Assembly: GCA_016709545.1 (NCBI GenBank)
Contig: JADJMO010000015.1
Coordinates: forward strand, 1-64,000
Length of the DNA stretch: 64,000 nt
Direction of reading: 5' to 3'
DNA from: Myxococcales bacterium
GTDB taxonomy: Bacteria > Myxococcota_A > Polyangia > Polyangiales > JADJMO01
In this document: positions 41,312 through 50,878 of the stretch, piece by piece
Layout: every line of letters starts with the position of its first letter
Position numbering within the stretch: position 1 is the stretch's first letter
Made by a program: the position numbers and the translations under genes
Notes under the pieces: model-generated
Seen by the model: only the letters and a program-made list of their open reading frames with translations
What the model was told of the DNA's origin: nothing
The model's database searches: none

Positions 41312-42765
41312 ATGGCGGTCTTCCAGTTCCGCGGCGTCGTCGCGGCCTCCGGCAAGGAGGTCCGTGGGGTCCGTGACGCGGACGGCCCGAAGGGCCTGCG
41401 CGCGCTCCTGCGCCGCGAGGGCATCGTCCTCACGAGCGCGAGCGAGGCCAAGGCGCAGGCCAAGAAGGGCCGCGAGATCAACCTGTTCGCGTTCCTGCAG
41501 CGACCGTCGGTCGGCGACATCGCCGTCATGACCAAGCAGCTCGCGACCCTCGTGCGCGCGGGCATCCCGCTCACCGAGGCCATCGGCGCGCTCACCGAGC
41601 AGGTCGAGAAGGAGGAGCTCAAGCGGGTCCTCGCCAACGTGCGCGAAGAGGTCAACCAGGGCACCGCGTTCGCGACCGCCCTCGCCGAGCACCCCAAGGT
41701 GTTCCCGCCGCTCTACATCAACATGGTCGCGGCCGGCGAGGCCTCCGGCACCCTCGAGTCCGTGCTCGATCGCCTCGCGCAGTTCATGGACGGCCAGGCC
41801 AAGCTGCGCGGCAAGGTCGCCGCGGCCATGGCCTACCCGATCCTGATGCTCATCATCGGGTCGCTGCTCATCACCGTGCTGATGATCGGCGTCGTGCCCA
41901 AGGTCACCGCGATCTTCCAGTCGCTCGACCGCGCCCTGCCCTGGTACACGTCGCTGCTCATCTTCACCTCGGCGTCGGTGGCGTCGCCGGTCACCCACGG
42001 CATCCTCGCCGGCGCGCTCATCGGCCTCGGGCTCTACCTCCTCACCCGCGCGCCCGTCGCCTCCGCGCGGTCGCTCTCGAGCGTCGCCGGCCCGCAGGCC
42101 AAGCTCAAGAAGCCCCCCACTCGCTCGGGCGCGACCACCGCGCTCACCCTGGGTTCGGTGCTGTTCCTCGCCGAGTTCTTCCTGCGCGAGAAGTCGGGCT
42201 CGCTCATCCTGGCCACCATCCCCGGCCTGCTCGTCGGCGCCGCCATCGGCGCGGGCTTGCACTGGCTCGAGACCGAGCCGGGCAAGGTGGCCCGGGACAC
42301 CGCGCTCCTCGGCATGCCCATCTTCGGGCCGTTGTTCTCGATGATCGCCATCTCGCGCTTCTGCCGCACCTCGCCACCCTGCTCGCCAGCGGCGTGCAGC
42401 TGCTCCGCGCGATGGAGATCGTCAAGGCCGTCGTCGGCAACGCCGCCATCGAGAAGGTGGTCGAGGAGGCGGCGACCTCGATCCGCGAGGGCGAGTCCAT
42501 CGCCGAGCCGCTCAAGCGCAGCAAGCGCTTCCCGCCCATCGTCACCCACATGATCGCCGTCGGCGAGCGCTCGGGCCAGCTCGAGCAGATGCTCGAGGCG
42601 GTCAGCGACAGCTACGAGTCCTCGGTCGAGATCCGCATCACCGCGCTCACCTCGATCCTCGAGCCGCTCACGATCGTGATCATGGGAGGAGCGGTGGGGT
42701 TCATAGCGTTCTCCATCCTGATGCCGCTGATCCAGATGAACGACTTCAACTCGGCGGGGCCGTGA
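41312..42765 (+). CDS. gspF: Type II secretion inner-membrane protein GspF, enlarged, one frameshift
   Basis: About 484 residues, some 80 more than usual. The N-terminal cytoplasmic domain has VMTKQLATLVRAGIPLTEAI, LKRVLANVREEVNQGTAFAT and PPLYINMVAAGEASGTLESV, then helix MAYPILMLIIGSLLITVLMI. The second half repeats the pattern (LLASGVQLLRAMEIVKAVVG, THMIAVGERSGQLEQMLEAV) and ends with LTIVIMGGAVGFIAFSILMP. Between the halves lies an extra segment with two hydrophobic stretches (ALTLGSVLFLAEFFLREKSG, LATIPGLLVGAAIGAGLHWL). One base is lost near 42365. GspF anchors GspE and GspL. Confidence 0.85.
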
Positions 42766-43208
42766 TGGCGCTCTTCGGCAAGAGCCGTAGCGAGCGCACC
42801 GTCTACTTCCCCTGGGAGCGGAAGGGCGTACTCGCGCGCGTCCTCGGCGCCGGCGCCCGGCGTCGCCTCTTCGCCTACGTGGCGCTCGCCCTCGCCGTCT
42901 TCGCCTTCGTGCGCCTCGACGCGCGCAACCGTGAGCAGGCCCGCGTCCGCCAGACCCGCGCCGCCCTCGTGCGCGCCCGCACCGCCATCGACGCCTACCG
43001 CGCCGACCACGCCGGCGCCTGCCCCAAGGATCTCCGCGAGCTCTCGCGCACGACCCTCGAGCGCCCCGCCTACCTCGCCTCGGTGCCGGTCGACGGCTGG
43101 CAGCGCCCGCTCCGCTTCTCGTGCCCCGGCCGCGACGGCCTCGCCACCTACGACCTCGGCTCCGACGGCCCCGACGGCGAACCCTGGGGTCTAGACCGCC
43201 TCCAGTGA
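42765..43208 (+). CDS. GspG-like protein without a prepilin motif
   Basis: 147 residues. The end (VDGWQRPLRFSCPGRDGLAT then YDLGSDGPDGEPWG) has the DPWG...D-x-x-S-x-G-x-DG pattern of major pseudopilin GspG. The N-terminus instead has a basic start, a membrane helix (LFAYVALALAVFAFVRL) and no Gly-Phe-Thr-Leu-x-Glu cleavage site. A helix rich in Arg (ARVRQTRAALVRARTAIDAY) resembles the pilin stalk. The start ATG overlaps the gspF stop (TGATG). It may be a membrane-anchored assembly factor rather than a pilus subunit. Confidence 0.65.
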   Translation: MALFGKSRSERTVYFPWERKGVLARVLGAGARRRLFAYVALALAVFAFVRLDARNREQARVRQTRAALVRARTAIDAYRADHAGACPKDLRELSRTTLERPAYLASVPVDGWQRPLRFSCPGRDGLATYDLGSDGPDGEPWGLDRLQ

Positions 43209-43335
43209 TCCTCCAGCGATGCCGCCCGCATCTACCCCTCACCCCTTCTTCCTGTCTCTGCCCTACCCCTCCAGCCCGCTCCCGCTCCCTTCGAACAACC
43301 TTCCCCTCCTCTCCCAACCGCCGCTCAGGACCGCC

Positions 43336-43878
43336 ATGCACCACCCCCAAGTCGTTCAGAGCCTCCCCGCCTCCCCGATGACCGAGCGAAGCGCCCCGAA
43401 GGGGGGCGCAGCGAGGTGCGAACCGGGGAGCGAAGCGACCGCGAGCCCGAAAGCGACGTCGCGCAGCGCGAAGCGCGAAGCGGCGGCGCGTAGGGCGAGC
43501 AAAAGCCAGCACGGCGTCACCCTCGTCGAGGTCCTCATCGTCGTCGCGATCCTCGCCCTCATCGCGGGCGGCGTCGCGATCTTCGCCATCCCCAAGTTCC
43601 AGCAGGCGCAGAAGGACCAGGCCAAGACCGACGCCAAGACCCTCGTCTCGGTGCTCGAGGCCTGGAAGCTCAACGCCCCGGGCATCACCGACTGCCCGAC
43701 GGTCGAGAAGCTCAAGGCCGACAAGGCGCTCAAGGCCGACCAGAAGACCGAAGATCCGTGGGGCAAGCCCTACAAGATCATCTGCGTCGACCAGGACTTC
43801 GGCGTCGTGAGCTCCGGCCCCGACCAGAAGGAAGGCAGCGAGGACGACATCTGGGCGGGAGCCAAGCCGGTCAAGTGA
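43336..43878 (+). CDS. gspG: Type II secretion major pseudopilin GspG
   Basis: The prepilin site is QHG then VTLVEVLIVVAILALIAGGV, with the conserved Glu at +5 and the hydrophobic stalk. The globular end has TEDPWGKPYKIICVDQDFGV and VSSGPDQKEGSEDDIW, the calcium-site region. The first ATG at 43336 gives a leader of about 59 residues, much longer than normal; a later start such as ATG 43378 also leaves a long Ser/Ala/Arg leader. That leader is encoded in repetitive GCGAAGCG-type DNA and may be untranslated if a non-ATG start nearer the pilin is used. Confidence 0.85.
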   Translation: MHHPQVVQSLPASPMTERSAPKGGAARCEPGSEATASPKATSRSAKREAAARRASKSQHGVTLVEVLIVVAILALIAGGVAIFAIPKFQQAQKDQAKTDAKTLVSVLEAWKLNAPGITDCPTVEKLKADKALKADQKTEDPWGKPYKIICVDQDFGVVSSGPDQKEGSEDDIWAGAKPVK

Positions 43879-44597
43879 ACGCCCTGGCGCGCCCGGGTTC
43901 GCATCGCTTCCCGCGAGGGACGGCGAGGCGGGCGCGCGCGCGCGGGCTCACGCTGATCGAGGTCCTCATCGTCATGGTGATCGCGGTGGTGCTCGCCTCG
44001 GGCTTCGTGTTCGCGAGCGGGCAGGTGCAGCGTTCACGGCTGAAATCCAGCGCTTCCCGCGTCGGCGCGGCCATGCGCACGGCCTACCAGCTGGCCTCGT
44101 CGACGGGTCGTCGACTGCGCCTGGTCATCGACATGGACCAGTCGGCGATCTGGATCGAGGAGTCGAACGACCGCATGCTGCTGGCCAACGACCCGGCCGG
44201 CGGCGCGAACCCGGCGACCGCCACCGAGGAGGCCGCGCAGACCGAGGCCGCGCGCATCACGCTGGGACCGTCCGCGCCCAAGGCCGGCTTCACCGCGCTG
44301 CCCGGCGCCGCCGGCCAGCCGCAGTCCCTGTACGGCGGCATCGTGTTCCGCGCCGTCGACGCCGCGCACGAGCCGAAGCCGCGCACGGCGGGCCGCGCGT
44401 ACGTCTACTTCTTCGCCTCGGAGACCGAGCGCGCCTCGGTGCAGCTCCAGATCAAGGACAGCGTCGACGACAAGGACACGTTCTCGGTGGTGCTCGCGCC
44501 GCTGACCGGCAAGGCCACCATCGCCGAGGGGCCGGTGGCCGTCCTCCACCCGCGCGACGACGCCGAAGCCAGCGAGGCCGAAGACGATGGCCGCTAG
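43875..44597 (+). CDS. gspH: Type II secretion minor pseudopilin GspH
   Basis: 240 residues from GTG overlapping the gspG stop. The prepilin site is RARARG then LTLIEVLIVMVIAVVLASGF, with Glu at +5. The globular part is beta-rich, with an insertion around the Ala/Thr-rich segment ATATEEAAQTEAARITLGPS and the strand SLYGGIVFRAVDAAHEP. The acidic tail EASEAEDDGR overlaps the gspI start by 11 bases. GspH forms part of the pseudopilus body. Confidence 0.8.
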   Translation: MNALARPGSHRFPRGTARRARARGLTLIEVLIVMVIAVVLASGFVFASGQVQRSRLKSSASRVGAAMRTAYQLASSTGRRLRLVIDMDQSAIWIEESNDRMLLANDPAGGANPATATEEAAQTEAARITLGPSAPKAGFTALPGAAGQPQSLYGGIVFRAVDAAHEPKPRTAGRAYVYFFASETERASVQLQIKDSVDDKDTFSVVLAPLTGKATIAEGPVAVLHPRDDAEASEAEDDGR

Positions 44598-45366
44598 GAC
44601 GCGCGCCTTCACGCTGCTCGAGGTGATGGTGGCGCTCGCCATCCTCGGCCTCGCGCTCAGCGCGATCCTGTCGGCGCAGGCCGGGCTCTACAACGCGAAC
44701 GTGCAGGCGCGGAACGTGTCGGTCGCGGGCACCGTGGCGCGCTGCAAGATGCACGAGGTCGAGGAGAAGCTCCTCAAGGACGGGTATCCCGAGATCGACC
44801 AGACCGAGGAGGGGCACTGCTGCGCCGGCGACTCGCCCGCGGGCATCACCTGCCGCTGGACGATCGAGCGCGTGACGCTGCCGAATCCGCCCGCGGTCGA
44901 CCCCCTCGCCTCCACCGCGGGCGACGCCGGCTCGAGCGGCGGCGGCGGCGGGCTCGGACCGCTCGGCGCGCTGGCCCAGGCCGCGGCGAGCCCCTCTTCG
45001 CTCGCCGACGGCGGCATCGGCGCGCTCTCGGGCGCCCTCTCGCAGCCCACCGGTCCGGGCGGTCAGACCGGCGTCGCCGGCGTCGCGGGCATGGCGATGC
45101 AGATCGTCTACCCGCAGCTCAAGCCGCTGCTCGAGGCCTCGATCCGGCGCGTCACGGTCGACGTGCTCTGGAACGAGGGTCCGAACCAGCGCAAGCTGAG
45201 CGTGGTCCAGTTCGTCACCAACCCGCAGCGCGGACTGCCTCCGGTGGTCGCGACCGATCCGGCGGCCAGCGGGATCCCTGGTCTGCCCGGCGCGGGCACC
45301 GCGCAGCCCGCGGCGCTCGGCACGCCCGCCGCCGCCCGTCCGGCCGGCCTCGGGGGGATCAAGTGA
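44587..45366 (+). CDS. gspI: Type II secretion minor pseudopilin GspI
   Basis: 259 residues. The prepilin site is TRA then FTLLEVMVALAILGLALSAI, right at the start; the usual Gly before the Phe is replaced by Ala, though Gly or Ala are both accepted. The stalk is QAGLYNANVQARNVSVAGTV. A long Gly/Ala/Ser-rich insert (STAGDAGSSGGGGGLGPLGA to VAGVAGMAMQ) makes it larger than the 125-residue classical form. The final strand region is SIRRVTVDVLWNEGPNQRKL. It initiates the pilus tip with GspJ and GspK. Confidence 0.8.
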   Translation: MAARTRAFTLLEVMVALAILGLALSAILSAQAGLYNANVQARNVSVAGTVARCKMHEVEEKLLKDGYPEIDQTEEGHCCAGDSPAGITCRWTIERVTLPNPPAVDPLASTAGDAGSSGGGGGLGPLGALAQAAASPSSLADGGIGALSGALSQPTGPGGQTGVAGVAGMAMQIVYPQLKPLLEASIRRVTVDVLWNEGPNQRKLSVVQFVTNPQRGLPPVVATDPAASGIPGLPGAGTAQPAALGTPAAARPAGLGGIK

Positions 45367-46070
45367 ACGGAGCGAGCGCAGTGAGCGCAGTGAGCGCGCA
45401 TCGGTCCCGGGCGCGCGGCCTGACCCTGCTCGAGGTCATGGTCGCCATCTCCGTGCTCGCGATCGTGTCGGTGCTGATCTACGGGGCTTTCTCCACGATC
45501 GCGCGCGGAAAACAGTCCGCGTCGAACCTCTCCGAGCGGTACCGCATCGTGCGGCTCGCGATGACCCGCATGTCGCGCGAGCTCGGCATGGCCTACATCT
45601 CGGCGCACGTCGCGGCCTCTCCGCAGCTCTCGGCCCGCGTCACCGCGTTCACCGGCACCGCCAAGCGCGTCGACTTCGACGCCTTCGCCCACCGTCGCCT
45701 CGTGAAGGACTCCCACGAGAGCGACCAGTGCGAGCTCTCGTTCTTCACGACCGCGCACGCCAAGAAGGCGAGCCAGCTCGATCTGGTGCGCCGCGAGCAG
45801 ATCATCATCGACGACCAGCACGGCAAGGGCGGCGTCGTGCAGGTGCTCGTCGACGACATCGACACCTTCTCGCTCCGCTACCTCGATCCGCAGAGCGGCA
45901 TGTGGACCGAGCAGTGGGACAGCAGCTCGGCGGCCATGCAGCTCGGGCGCGTGCCGCTGCAGATCGAGATCGTGCTCATCGCCAAGGGCGGCCCCGCCGG
46001 CGAGCCGATCCGCCTGCGCACCAAGACCGGGCCCGTCATCCAGCAACCCCTCGCGTTCGCCCTCAAATGA
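45363..46070 (+). CDS. gspJ: Type II secretion minor pseudopilin GspJ
   Basis: 235 residues. Prepilin site SRARG then LTLLEVMVAISVLAIVSVLI, with Glu at +5. The stalk continues in YGAFSTIARGKQSASNLSER, and VDDIDTFSLRYLDPQSGMW with VPLQIEIVLIAKGG is the typical GspJ core. Its start overlaps the gspI stop by four bases, and its own stop overlaps the gspK start (ATGA). The short Ser/Ala repeat after the start is encoded by GAGCGCAGT repeats. Confidence 0.85.
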   Translation: MNGASAVSAVSAHRSRARGLTLLEVMVAISVLAIVSVLIYGAFSTIARGKQSASNLSERYRIVRLAMTRMSRELGMAYISAHVAASPQLSARVTAFTGTAKRVDFDAFAHRRLVKDSHESDQCELSFFTTAHAKKASQLDLVRREQIIIDDQHGKGGVVQVLVDDIDTFSLRYLDPQSGMWTEQWDSSSAAMQLGRVPLQIEIVLIAKGGPAGEPIRLRTKTGPVIQQPLAFALK

Positions 46071-47521
46071 AGCCGCGACCGACGAAGCAGGGGCGCAGGA
46101 AGCGCAAGAAGGACCAGCGGGGCATCGCGCTCCTGCTCGTCATGTCCTCGATCACGCTGATGACCATCCTGGTCGTCGAGTTCCAGGAGGAGCAGATCGC
46201 CGATCTCTCCGCCGCCTACGCCGAGCGCGACGCGCTGCAGGCCGAGTACATGGCGTTGAGCGCGGCCAACCTCTCGCGTCTGTTCGTCGCAGCCGAGCCG
46301 GTCATGCGCCAGAGCCTCGGAATCCTGCGCTTCCTGTTCGGCGGCAAGGCCGTGCCGCAGCTGCCGGTGTGGGAGTTCTCCGACCAGATCCTCGGCGCGT
46401 TCAGCGACAAGAGCGGCCAGGAGGGTTTTGCGAAGCTCACCGGGTTCGACATCAACGGGGCGAAGAATCTCGGCGGGCCGGAGGGCGCGAGCTTCCAGGT
46501 CACCGTGGTGGACGAGGACTCCAAGATCAACCTCAACCTCGCCGCGCGCGGCAACAGCATCGCGCTCAACCGGTTCGGAGCGGCGTTCCTCGGGCTCACC
46601 GGCGCGCCCGCGTACGACCCGCTCTTCGAGCGCAACGACCGCGACGGCCAGACCAGCGACCGCGCCACCATCTGCGGCGCGCTCATGGAATGGGCCGACA
46701 CCGACGAGCAGCGCTACGCGTGCGACCCGCGCAACTTCCAGGGCGGCGGCGGCCCCGCCGGCGGCGAGGACAACAGCTACTCGCTGCTCAAGCGCCCGTA
46801 CCGTCCCAAGAACGCGCCCTACGACTCGCTCGAGGAGGCGCGGCTCGTGCGGGGCATGGGCGACGATTTCTGGGCCACGTTCGTCGATCCGGAGCCCAAC
46901 GCGCCCAAGAAGCGCGTCATGACGGTGTGGGGCCAGGGCCCGCTCAACGTGAACACGGCGTCGCCGCAGGCGGTGCTCGCGGTCGTGTGCGGCATGGCGC
47001 CCGACGCGCAGATCTGCATCGATCCGACCAAGAGCGGGCAGTTCCTCACCATGTTCGGGGTGCTGCGCTCGTTCACCTCGGGCATGCCGCTCTTCGGCTC
47101 GCCCAACGAGTTCGTCGGCACGGTGCAGGGCGCCGGCCAGTACGGCAAGCTGCTGTTCAGCACCATCGGCATCCCGCCGGTGAAGTTCCAGTCGCCCGCC
47201 GAGGCGGCCAAGAACTTCACGACCGAGTCGAAGGTCTTCTCCATCCACGCCGTCGGCGAGGTGAAGTCGGGCAAGCGCCTCACCCGCATCCGCATCACGA
47301 TGGTGGTCGACTTCCGCGGGTCGCCCGCCATCCCCTCCTCCACGGGCGGGCTCGGTCTGCCAGGGCAACCGGGCCAGCCGGGTCAGGCGGGGCTCCAGCC
47401 AGGCCAGCAGGGACCGAAGCCCACGAGCGGCGTCGGCACCGCGGGCACCGGCCTCGACGGCATCGCGGGCGCGCTCCAGCCCACCGCCGCGGGGCAGATC
47501 GTCTACTACAGGATCGAGTGA
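46067..47521 (+). CDS. gspK: Type II secretion minor pseudopilin GspK
   Basis: 484 residues. Basic leader, then RG IALLLVMSSITLMTILVVEF with no Glu at +5, which is normal for GspK, the pilus tip subunit. The large globular part has VTVVDEDSKINLNLAARGNS and PLNVNTASPQAVLAVVCGM, a helix-hairpin-helix region typical of the family. A Gly/Gln/Pro-rich tail (LGLPGQPGQPGQAGLQPGQQ) is extra. Length is above the usual 320 residues. Confidence 0.85.
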   Translation: MKPRPTKQGRRKRKKDQRGIALLLVMSSITLMTILVVEFQEEQIADLSAAYAERDALQAEYMALSAANLSRLFVAAEPVMRQSLGILRFLFGGKAVPQLPVWEFSDQILGAFSDKSGQEGFAKLTGFDINGAKNLGGPEGASFQVTVVDEDSKINLNLAARGNSIALNRFGAAFLGLTGAPAYDPLFERNDRDGQTSDRATICGALMEWADTDEQRYACDPRNFQGGGGPAGGEDNSYSLLKRPYRPKNAPYDSLEEARLVRGMGDDFWATFVDPEPNAPKKRVMTVWGQGPLNVNTASPQAVLAVVCGMAPDAQICIDPTKSGQFLTMFGVLRSFTSGMPLFGSPNEFVGTVQGAGQYGKLLFSTIGIPPVKFQSPAEAAKNFTTESKVFSIHAVGEVKSGKRLTRIRITMVVDFRGSPAIPSSTGGLGLPGQPGQPGQAGLQPGQQGPKPTSGVGTAGTGLDGIAGALQPTAAGQIVYYRIE

Positions 47522-47568
47522 AGTGAACAGCGCCCGCCTCTCCTCGAGGGGGCGCAGGGAACCCAACC

Positions 47569-49101
47569 ATGGCACGGCTTCTCGGGATCGACATCGGAAC
47601 GACGCAGGTGCGACTCGCCATCGTGCGCGGCAGCGCGCGCAAGTGGTCCGTCGAGTCGCTGGCGTCCGTCGACCGGGTCGCGGGGCAGGTCACCTACGCC
47701 TCGGGCGAGGTCTCCGCGACCGCGACCTTGCCCGAGCTCGTGCGGGAGCTCGCGTTGGACGCGGCCAAGGGCGGCGACCCGCTCTCGGTCTCGTTCAGCG
47801 GCACCGCGATCAACGTGCGGCAGCTCGAGCTGCCCGCAGCGGTGCGCCGTCGGATCGCCGAGGTGCTCCCGTTCGAGCTCGAGGCGCAGATCCCGTACGA
47901 CATCGACGACGCGGTCTGGGACCACCGCCCACGCCCGGCCCCCGCCGACGCCCCGCAGCCGGTGCTGGTCGTGGCCGCCCGCACCGACGAGGTGCGCGCG
48001 CAGATCGAGCTCTGCGCGCAGGGCGCCGGCCGCGAGCCCGACCACGTGGCGCCTGGTGCGTTCGCCCTCGCCGATCTCGCCGCGGCCCTGCCCGGCTTCC
48101 GCAACGGTGGGCTCCGCGCGATCCTCGACCTCGGGGCCGAGTCGTCGGAGCTGCTCGTGCTCGACGGGGCCGAGCCCGTGTTCGCGCGCACGCTCTCGCG
48201 CGGCGTGCAGGGGCTGCCGGCGAGCGCGCCCGAGCTCGCCCGCGAGGTCCGCGCGACCTTCCTCGCTTTCCGCGCCATGGGTGGTAGCGCCCCCGAGACC
48301 CTGTTCGCGACGGGCGGCGGCGCGGTGATCCCCGACCTGCCGCGGTGGCTCGCGGGCGAGCTGCAGATGCCCGTGGAGCTCCTGCCCATCGAGGGCCTCG
48401 AGGGCCTGGCCGGGCGCCCCGACGCGCACCGGTTCGCCCGCGCCGTCGGGGTCGCGCTGCTCGGCGCGCCGAAGCCGCGGGGGCTCGATCTGCGCCGCGG
48501 TCCGCTCGCCTACGAGCGCGGCTATGGCTTCTTGCGCGAGAAGGTGCCGCTGCTCGTCGGCCTCGGCGCGGCGATGCTCGTCTCGTTCCTGTTCTCCACG
48601 TGGGCGCGCTCGCGCAACCTCGAGGCCGACCGCAAGACCCTCGAGCAAGCGCTCGAGGCGACCACGCGCGAGGTGCTCGGCGAGGCCACCTCGAGCCCGA
48701 AGCGGGTGGAGGAGATCCTGGCCTCCAAGAACCCCGGCGGCGACGACGACCCGCTGCCGCGCGCCGACGCCATGGACGCCCTCGTGCAGATCTCCGAGCT
48801 CGTGCCCACCGGCAAGATGAAGCACGACATCGAGAAGCTCGAGGTGCAGCGCCAGCCCCAGGGTGGCTTCAAGGTGATCATCAACGGCATCGCGCCGACC
48901 GGCGCCGACGTGCAGACCATCGAGGGCAACCTCAAGGCGTTCCGCTGCTTCAACAACCCGACCGTGCTCAAGAAGGCCAAGGCCATCAGCGACGATCGGC
49001 AGAAGTACACGCTCGAGACCGAGCTCCGGTGCCCCGAGGAGGGCGGCGGCCAGAAGAAGCCGGGCACACCCGGCGGCGCGACCAGCGCGGGGGGCAAGTA
49101 G
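47569..49101 (+). CDS. gspL: Type II secretion protein GspL (PilM-like ATPase fold)
   Basis: 510 residues. The cytoplasmic half is an actin-like fold: LLGIDIGTTQVRLAIVRGS, VLPFELEAQIPYDIDDAVWD, ILDLGAESSELLVLDGAEPV and FATGGGAVIPDLP. One membrane helix (VPLLVGLGAAMLVSFLFSTW) leads to a coiled stretch and a small ferredoxin-like periplasmic domain (IEKLEVQRQPQGGFKVIING). GspL recruits GspE to the membrane and pairs with GspM. Confidence 0.85.
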   Translation: MARLLGIDIGTTQVRLAIVRGSARKWSVESLASVDRVAGQVTYASGEVSATATLPELVRELALDAAKGGDPLSVSFSGTAINVRQLELPAAVRRRIAEVLPFELEAQIPYDIDDAVWDHRPRPAPADAPQPVLVVAARTDEVRAQIELCAQGAGREPDHVAPGAFALADLAAALPGFRNGGLRAILDLGAESSELLVLDGAEPVFARTLSRGVQGLPASAPELAREVRATFLAFRAMGGSAPETLFATGGGAVIPDLPRWLAGELQMPVELLPIEGLEGLAGRPDAHRFARAVGVALLGAPKPRGLDLRRGPLAYERGYGFLREKVPLLVGLGAAMLVSFLFSTWARSRNLEADRKTLEQALEATTREVLGEATSSPKRVEEILASKNPGGDDDPLPRADAMDALVQISELVPTGKMKHDIEKLEVQRQPQGGFKVIINGIAPTGADVQTIEGNLKAFRCFNNPTVLKKAKAISDDRQKYTLETELRCPEEGGGQKKPGTPGGATSAGGK

Positions 49102-49103
49102 TC

Positions 49104-49673
49104 ATGGCGCTCGACCAGATGTCCGCGCGCGAGCGCACGATGGTGACCGCCTTCGGCATCATCTTCGGCGTGATCGCCGCGCTGCTCGTGCCGCTCCGCG
49201 TCTCTTCGTGGCTCGGCGGCAAGCAGCACGACAACGACGATCTCCGCCAGGCGATCCAGGACGTGCAGGCCGCCCGCGCCCGGCTCGCGACGCGCCGCGC
49301 CGCGCTCGGCGACGTGGCGGCGCGCTACGCGAACAAGGCCCCGCCGCTCGGCACGCTGGTCGACGCCGCGGCCAAGTCCGCCGGGCTCGAGATCGCCGTG
49401 CAGACCGACGTCGCGCCGGTGCCGCGGGGCAAGCTCTACATGGAGCGCGCCACCAAGCTCTCGATCCAGAAGACGGGCCTCAAGGCGCTCGCCAACTTCC
49501 TCGAGAAGCTCGAGACCTCGGGCCACCCGGTGGCCATCACCCAGCTCGACATGAGCAAGCGGATCGAGGCTGACTCGTTCACCGTCAGCCTCACCCTCTC
49601 GGCCTACGATCGCATCGAGCCCGCCGCGGCCTCGAGCGGTCCCCCGGCGGCGGGGAGCACGAAGCACCCATGA
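49104..49673 (+). CDS. gspM: Type II secretion protein GspM
   Basis: 189 residues: short start, a membrane helix (MVTAFGIIFGVIAALLVPLR), a coiled segment (DDLRQAIQDVQAARARLATR) and a ferredoxin-like domain (LSIQKTGLKALANFLEKLET, VAITQLDMSKRIEADSFTVS). This mirrors the GspL membrane end with which it dimerises. It starts two bases after gspL ends and overlaps gspN by four. Confidence 0.8.
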   Translation: MALDQMSARERTMVTAFGIIFGVIAALLVPLRVSSWLGGKQHDNDDLRQAIQDVQAARARLATRRAALGDVAARYANKAPPLGTLVDAAAKSAGLEIAVQTDVAPVPRGKLYMERATKLSIQKTGLKALANFLEKLETSGHPVAITQLDMSKRIEADSFTVSLTLSAYDRIEPAAASSGPPAAGSTKHP

Positions 49674-50878
49674 GCAACCCCCCGATCTCGCAGCGCCCGG
49701 TCCCCGAAGCCAGCCCTGGCGGCGAGCCGGCTGGCGCCCCCACGGCCGACGTCGCCGAGAGCAACCCGCGCTTCGACGCGCTCAAGGATCGCCTGCGCGC
49801 GGCGCTGCCGTGGTTCGCCTACTCCACGTTCTTCGTCACGACGTTCCTGCTGTTCGTGTACTGGACCTTCCCCTACGACCGCCTCCGCGACAAGATCGTC
49901 GCCGAGTTCGACAAGTCGCAGAAGAACCCCACCGGCGCGCGGCAGGCGCTCTCCATCGGCAAGCTCGAGCCGTCGTGGTTCACGGGCGTCGTCCTCAAGG
50001 ACGTCCAGCTCACGAGCTACCCGGCCGATCCGACCAAGGCGACGAGCGTGCTCAGCGCCGACGAGATCAAGGCCCGCGTCTCGTTCTGGTCGCTGTTCTC
50101 GGCGGCCAAGGACATCACCTTCAGCGCCAAGGCCCTCGGCGGCACGATCGAGGGCTCGATCACCCACACACCGTCGGCGCCCCCCAAGGAGGGCGAGGTG
50201 CGCCCCGGCAAGGACAAGGGCCCGCGCTTCGATCGCGCCTTCAAGATGGAGATCGACGGCATCACGCTCAACTCGCTCGCGCCCCTCAAGGACGCGGTCG
50301 GCACCGAGGTCGGCGGCACCCTCAAGGGCAGCATCGAGGTGGTCTACGGCGAGACCCGCATCGACAAGGCCAACGGCACGGTCAACCTCGAGATCGAGAA
50401 CTTCTGGGTCAGCGACGGCAAGAAGCCCTTCAAGGTCCCGGCCCTCAAGCTGGTGTTCGGCAGCGAGGACATCACGCTGCCGCAGATGGTGATCGGCAAC
50501 GTGCCGATCCAGGTGGCCGTGAAGAACGGCGTCGCGCGCGTGGAGAAGATGGAGGCCAAGGGCAAGGACGTCGACATGCAGCTCGACGGCCAGATCACCC
50601 TGCGCGAGAACGTCGCCGAGTCCGACCTCATGCTCGGCCTGCGCTTCAAGTTCAACGAGACCTACCGCAAGAAGGGCGACTCCACCGCGGGGCTCCTCTT
50701 GCTGCTCGACTCCGAACCCAAGCTGCGCGCGAGCAAGCGCCCCGACGGGTTCTACGCCCTCCGCGTCGTCGGCGTGCTCGGCGGCTCGCCACAGATCCTC
50801 CCGGCTGGCGGCGGCGGCGCGCCCGGCATGGCGATGCCCCCTGGCTTCGGCATCCCCAAGACCCCCGGAGGTCCGTGA
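49670..50878 (+). CDS. gspN: Type II secretion protein GspN
   Basis: 402 residues. Pro-rich start, a membrane helix (FAYSTFFVTTFLLFVYWTFP) and a long beta-rich periplasmic part with AsmA-like strands (LEPSWFTGVVLKDVQLTSYP, GGTIEGSITHTPSAP, GGTLKGSIEVVYGETRI). The Gly/Met-rich end (GGGAPGMAMPPGFGIP) is unstructured. GspN is found in part of the type II systems, and its role is not settled. Its stop overlaps the btpA start. Confidence 0.8.
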   Translation: MSNPPISQRPVPEASPGGEPAGAPTADVAESNPRFDALKDRLRAALPWFAYSTFFVTTFLLFVYWTFPYDRLRDKIVAEFDKSQKNPTGARQALSIGKLEPSWFTGVVLKDVQLTSYPADPTKATSVLSADEIKARVSFWSLFSAAKDITFSAKALGGTIEGSITHTPSAPPKEGEVRPGKDKGPRFDRAFKMEIDGITLNSLAPLKDAVGTEVGGTLKGSIEVVYGETRIDKANGTVNLEIENFWVSDGKKPFKVPALKLVFGSEDITLPQMVIGNVPIQVAVKNGVARVEKMEAKGKDVDMQLDGQITLRENVAESDLMLGLRFKFNETYRKKGDSTAGLLLLLDSEPKLRASKRPDGFYALRVVGVLGGSPQILPAGGGGAPGMAMPPGFGIPKTPGGP

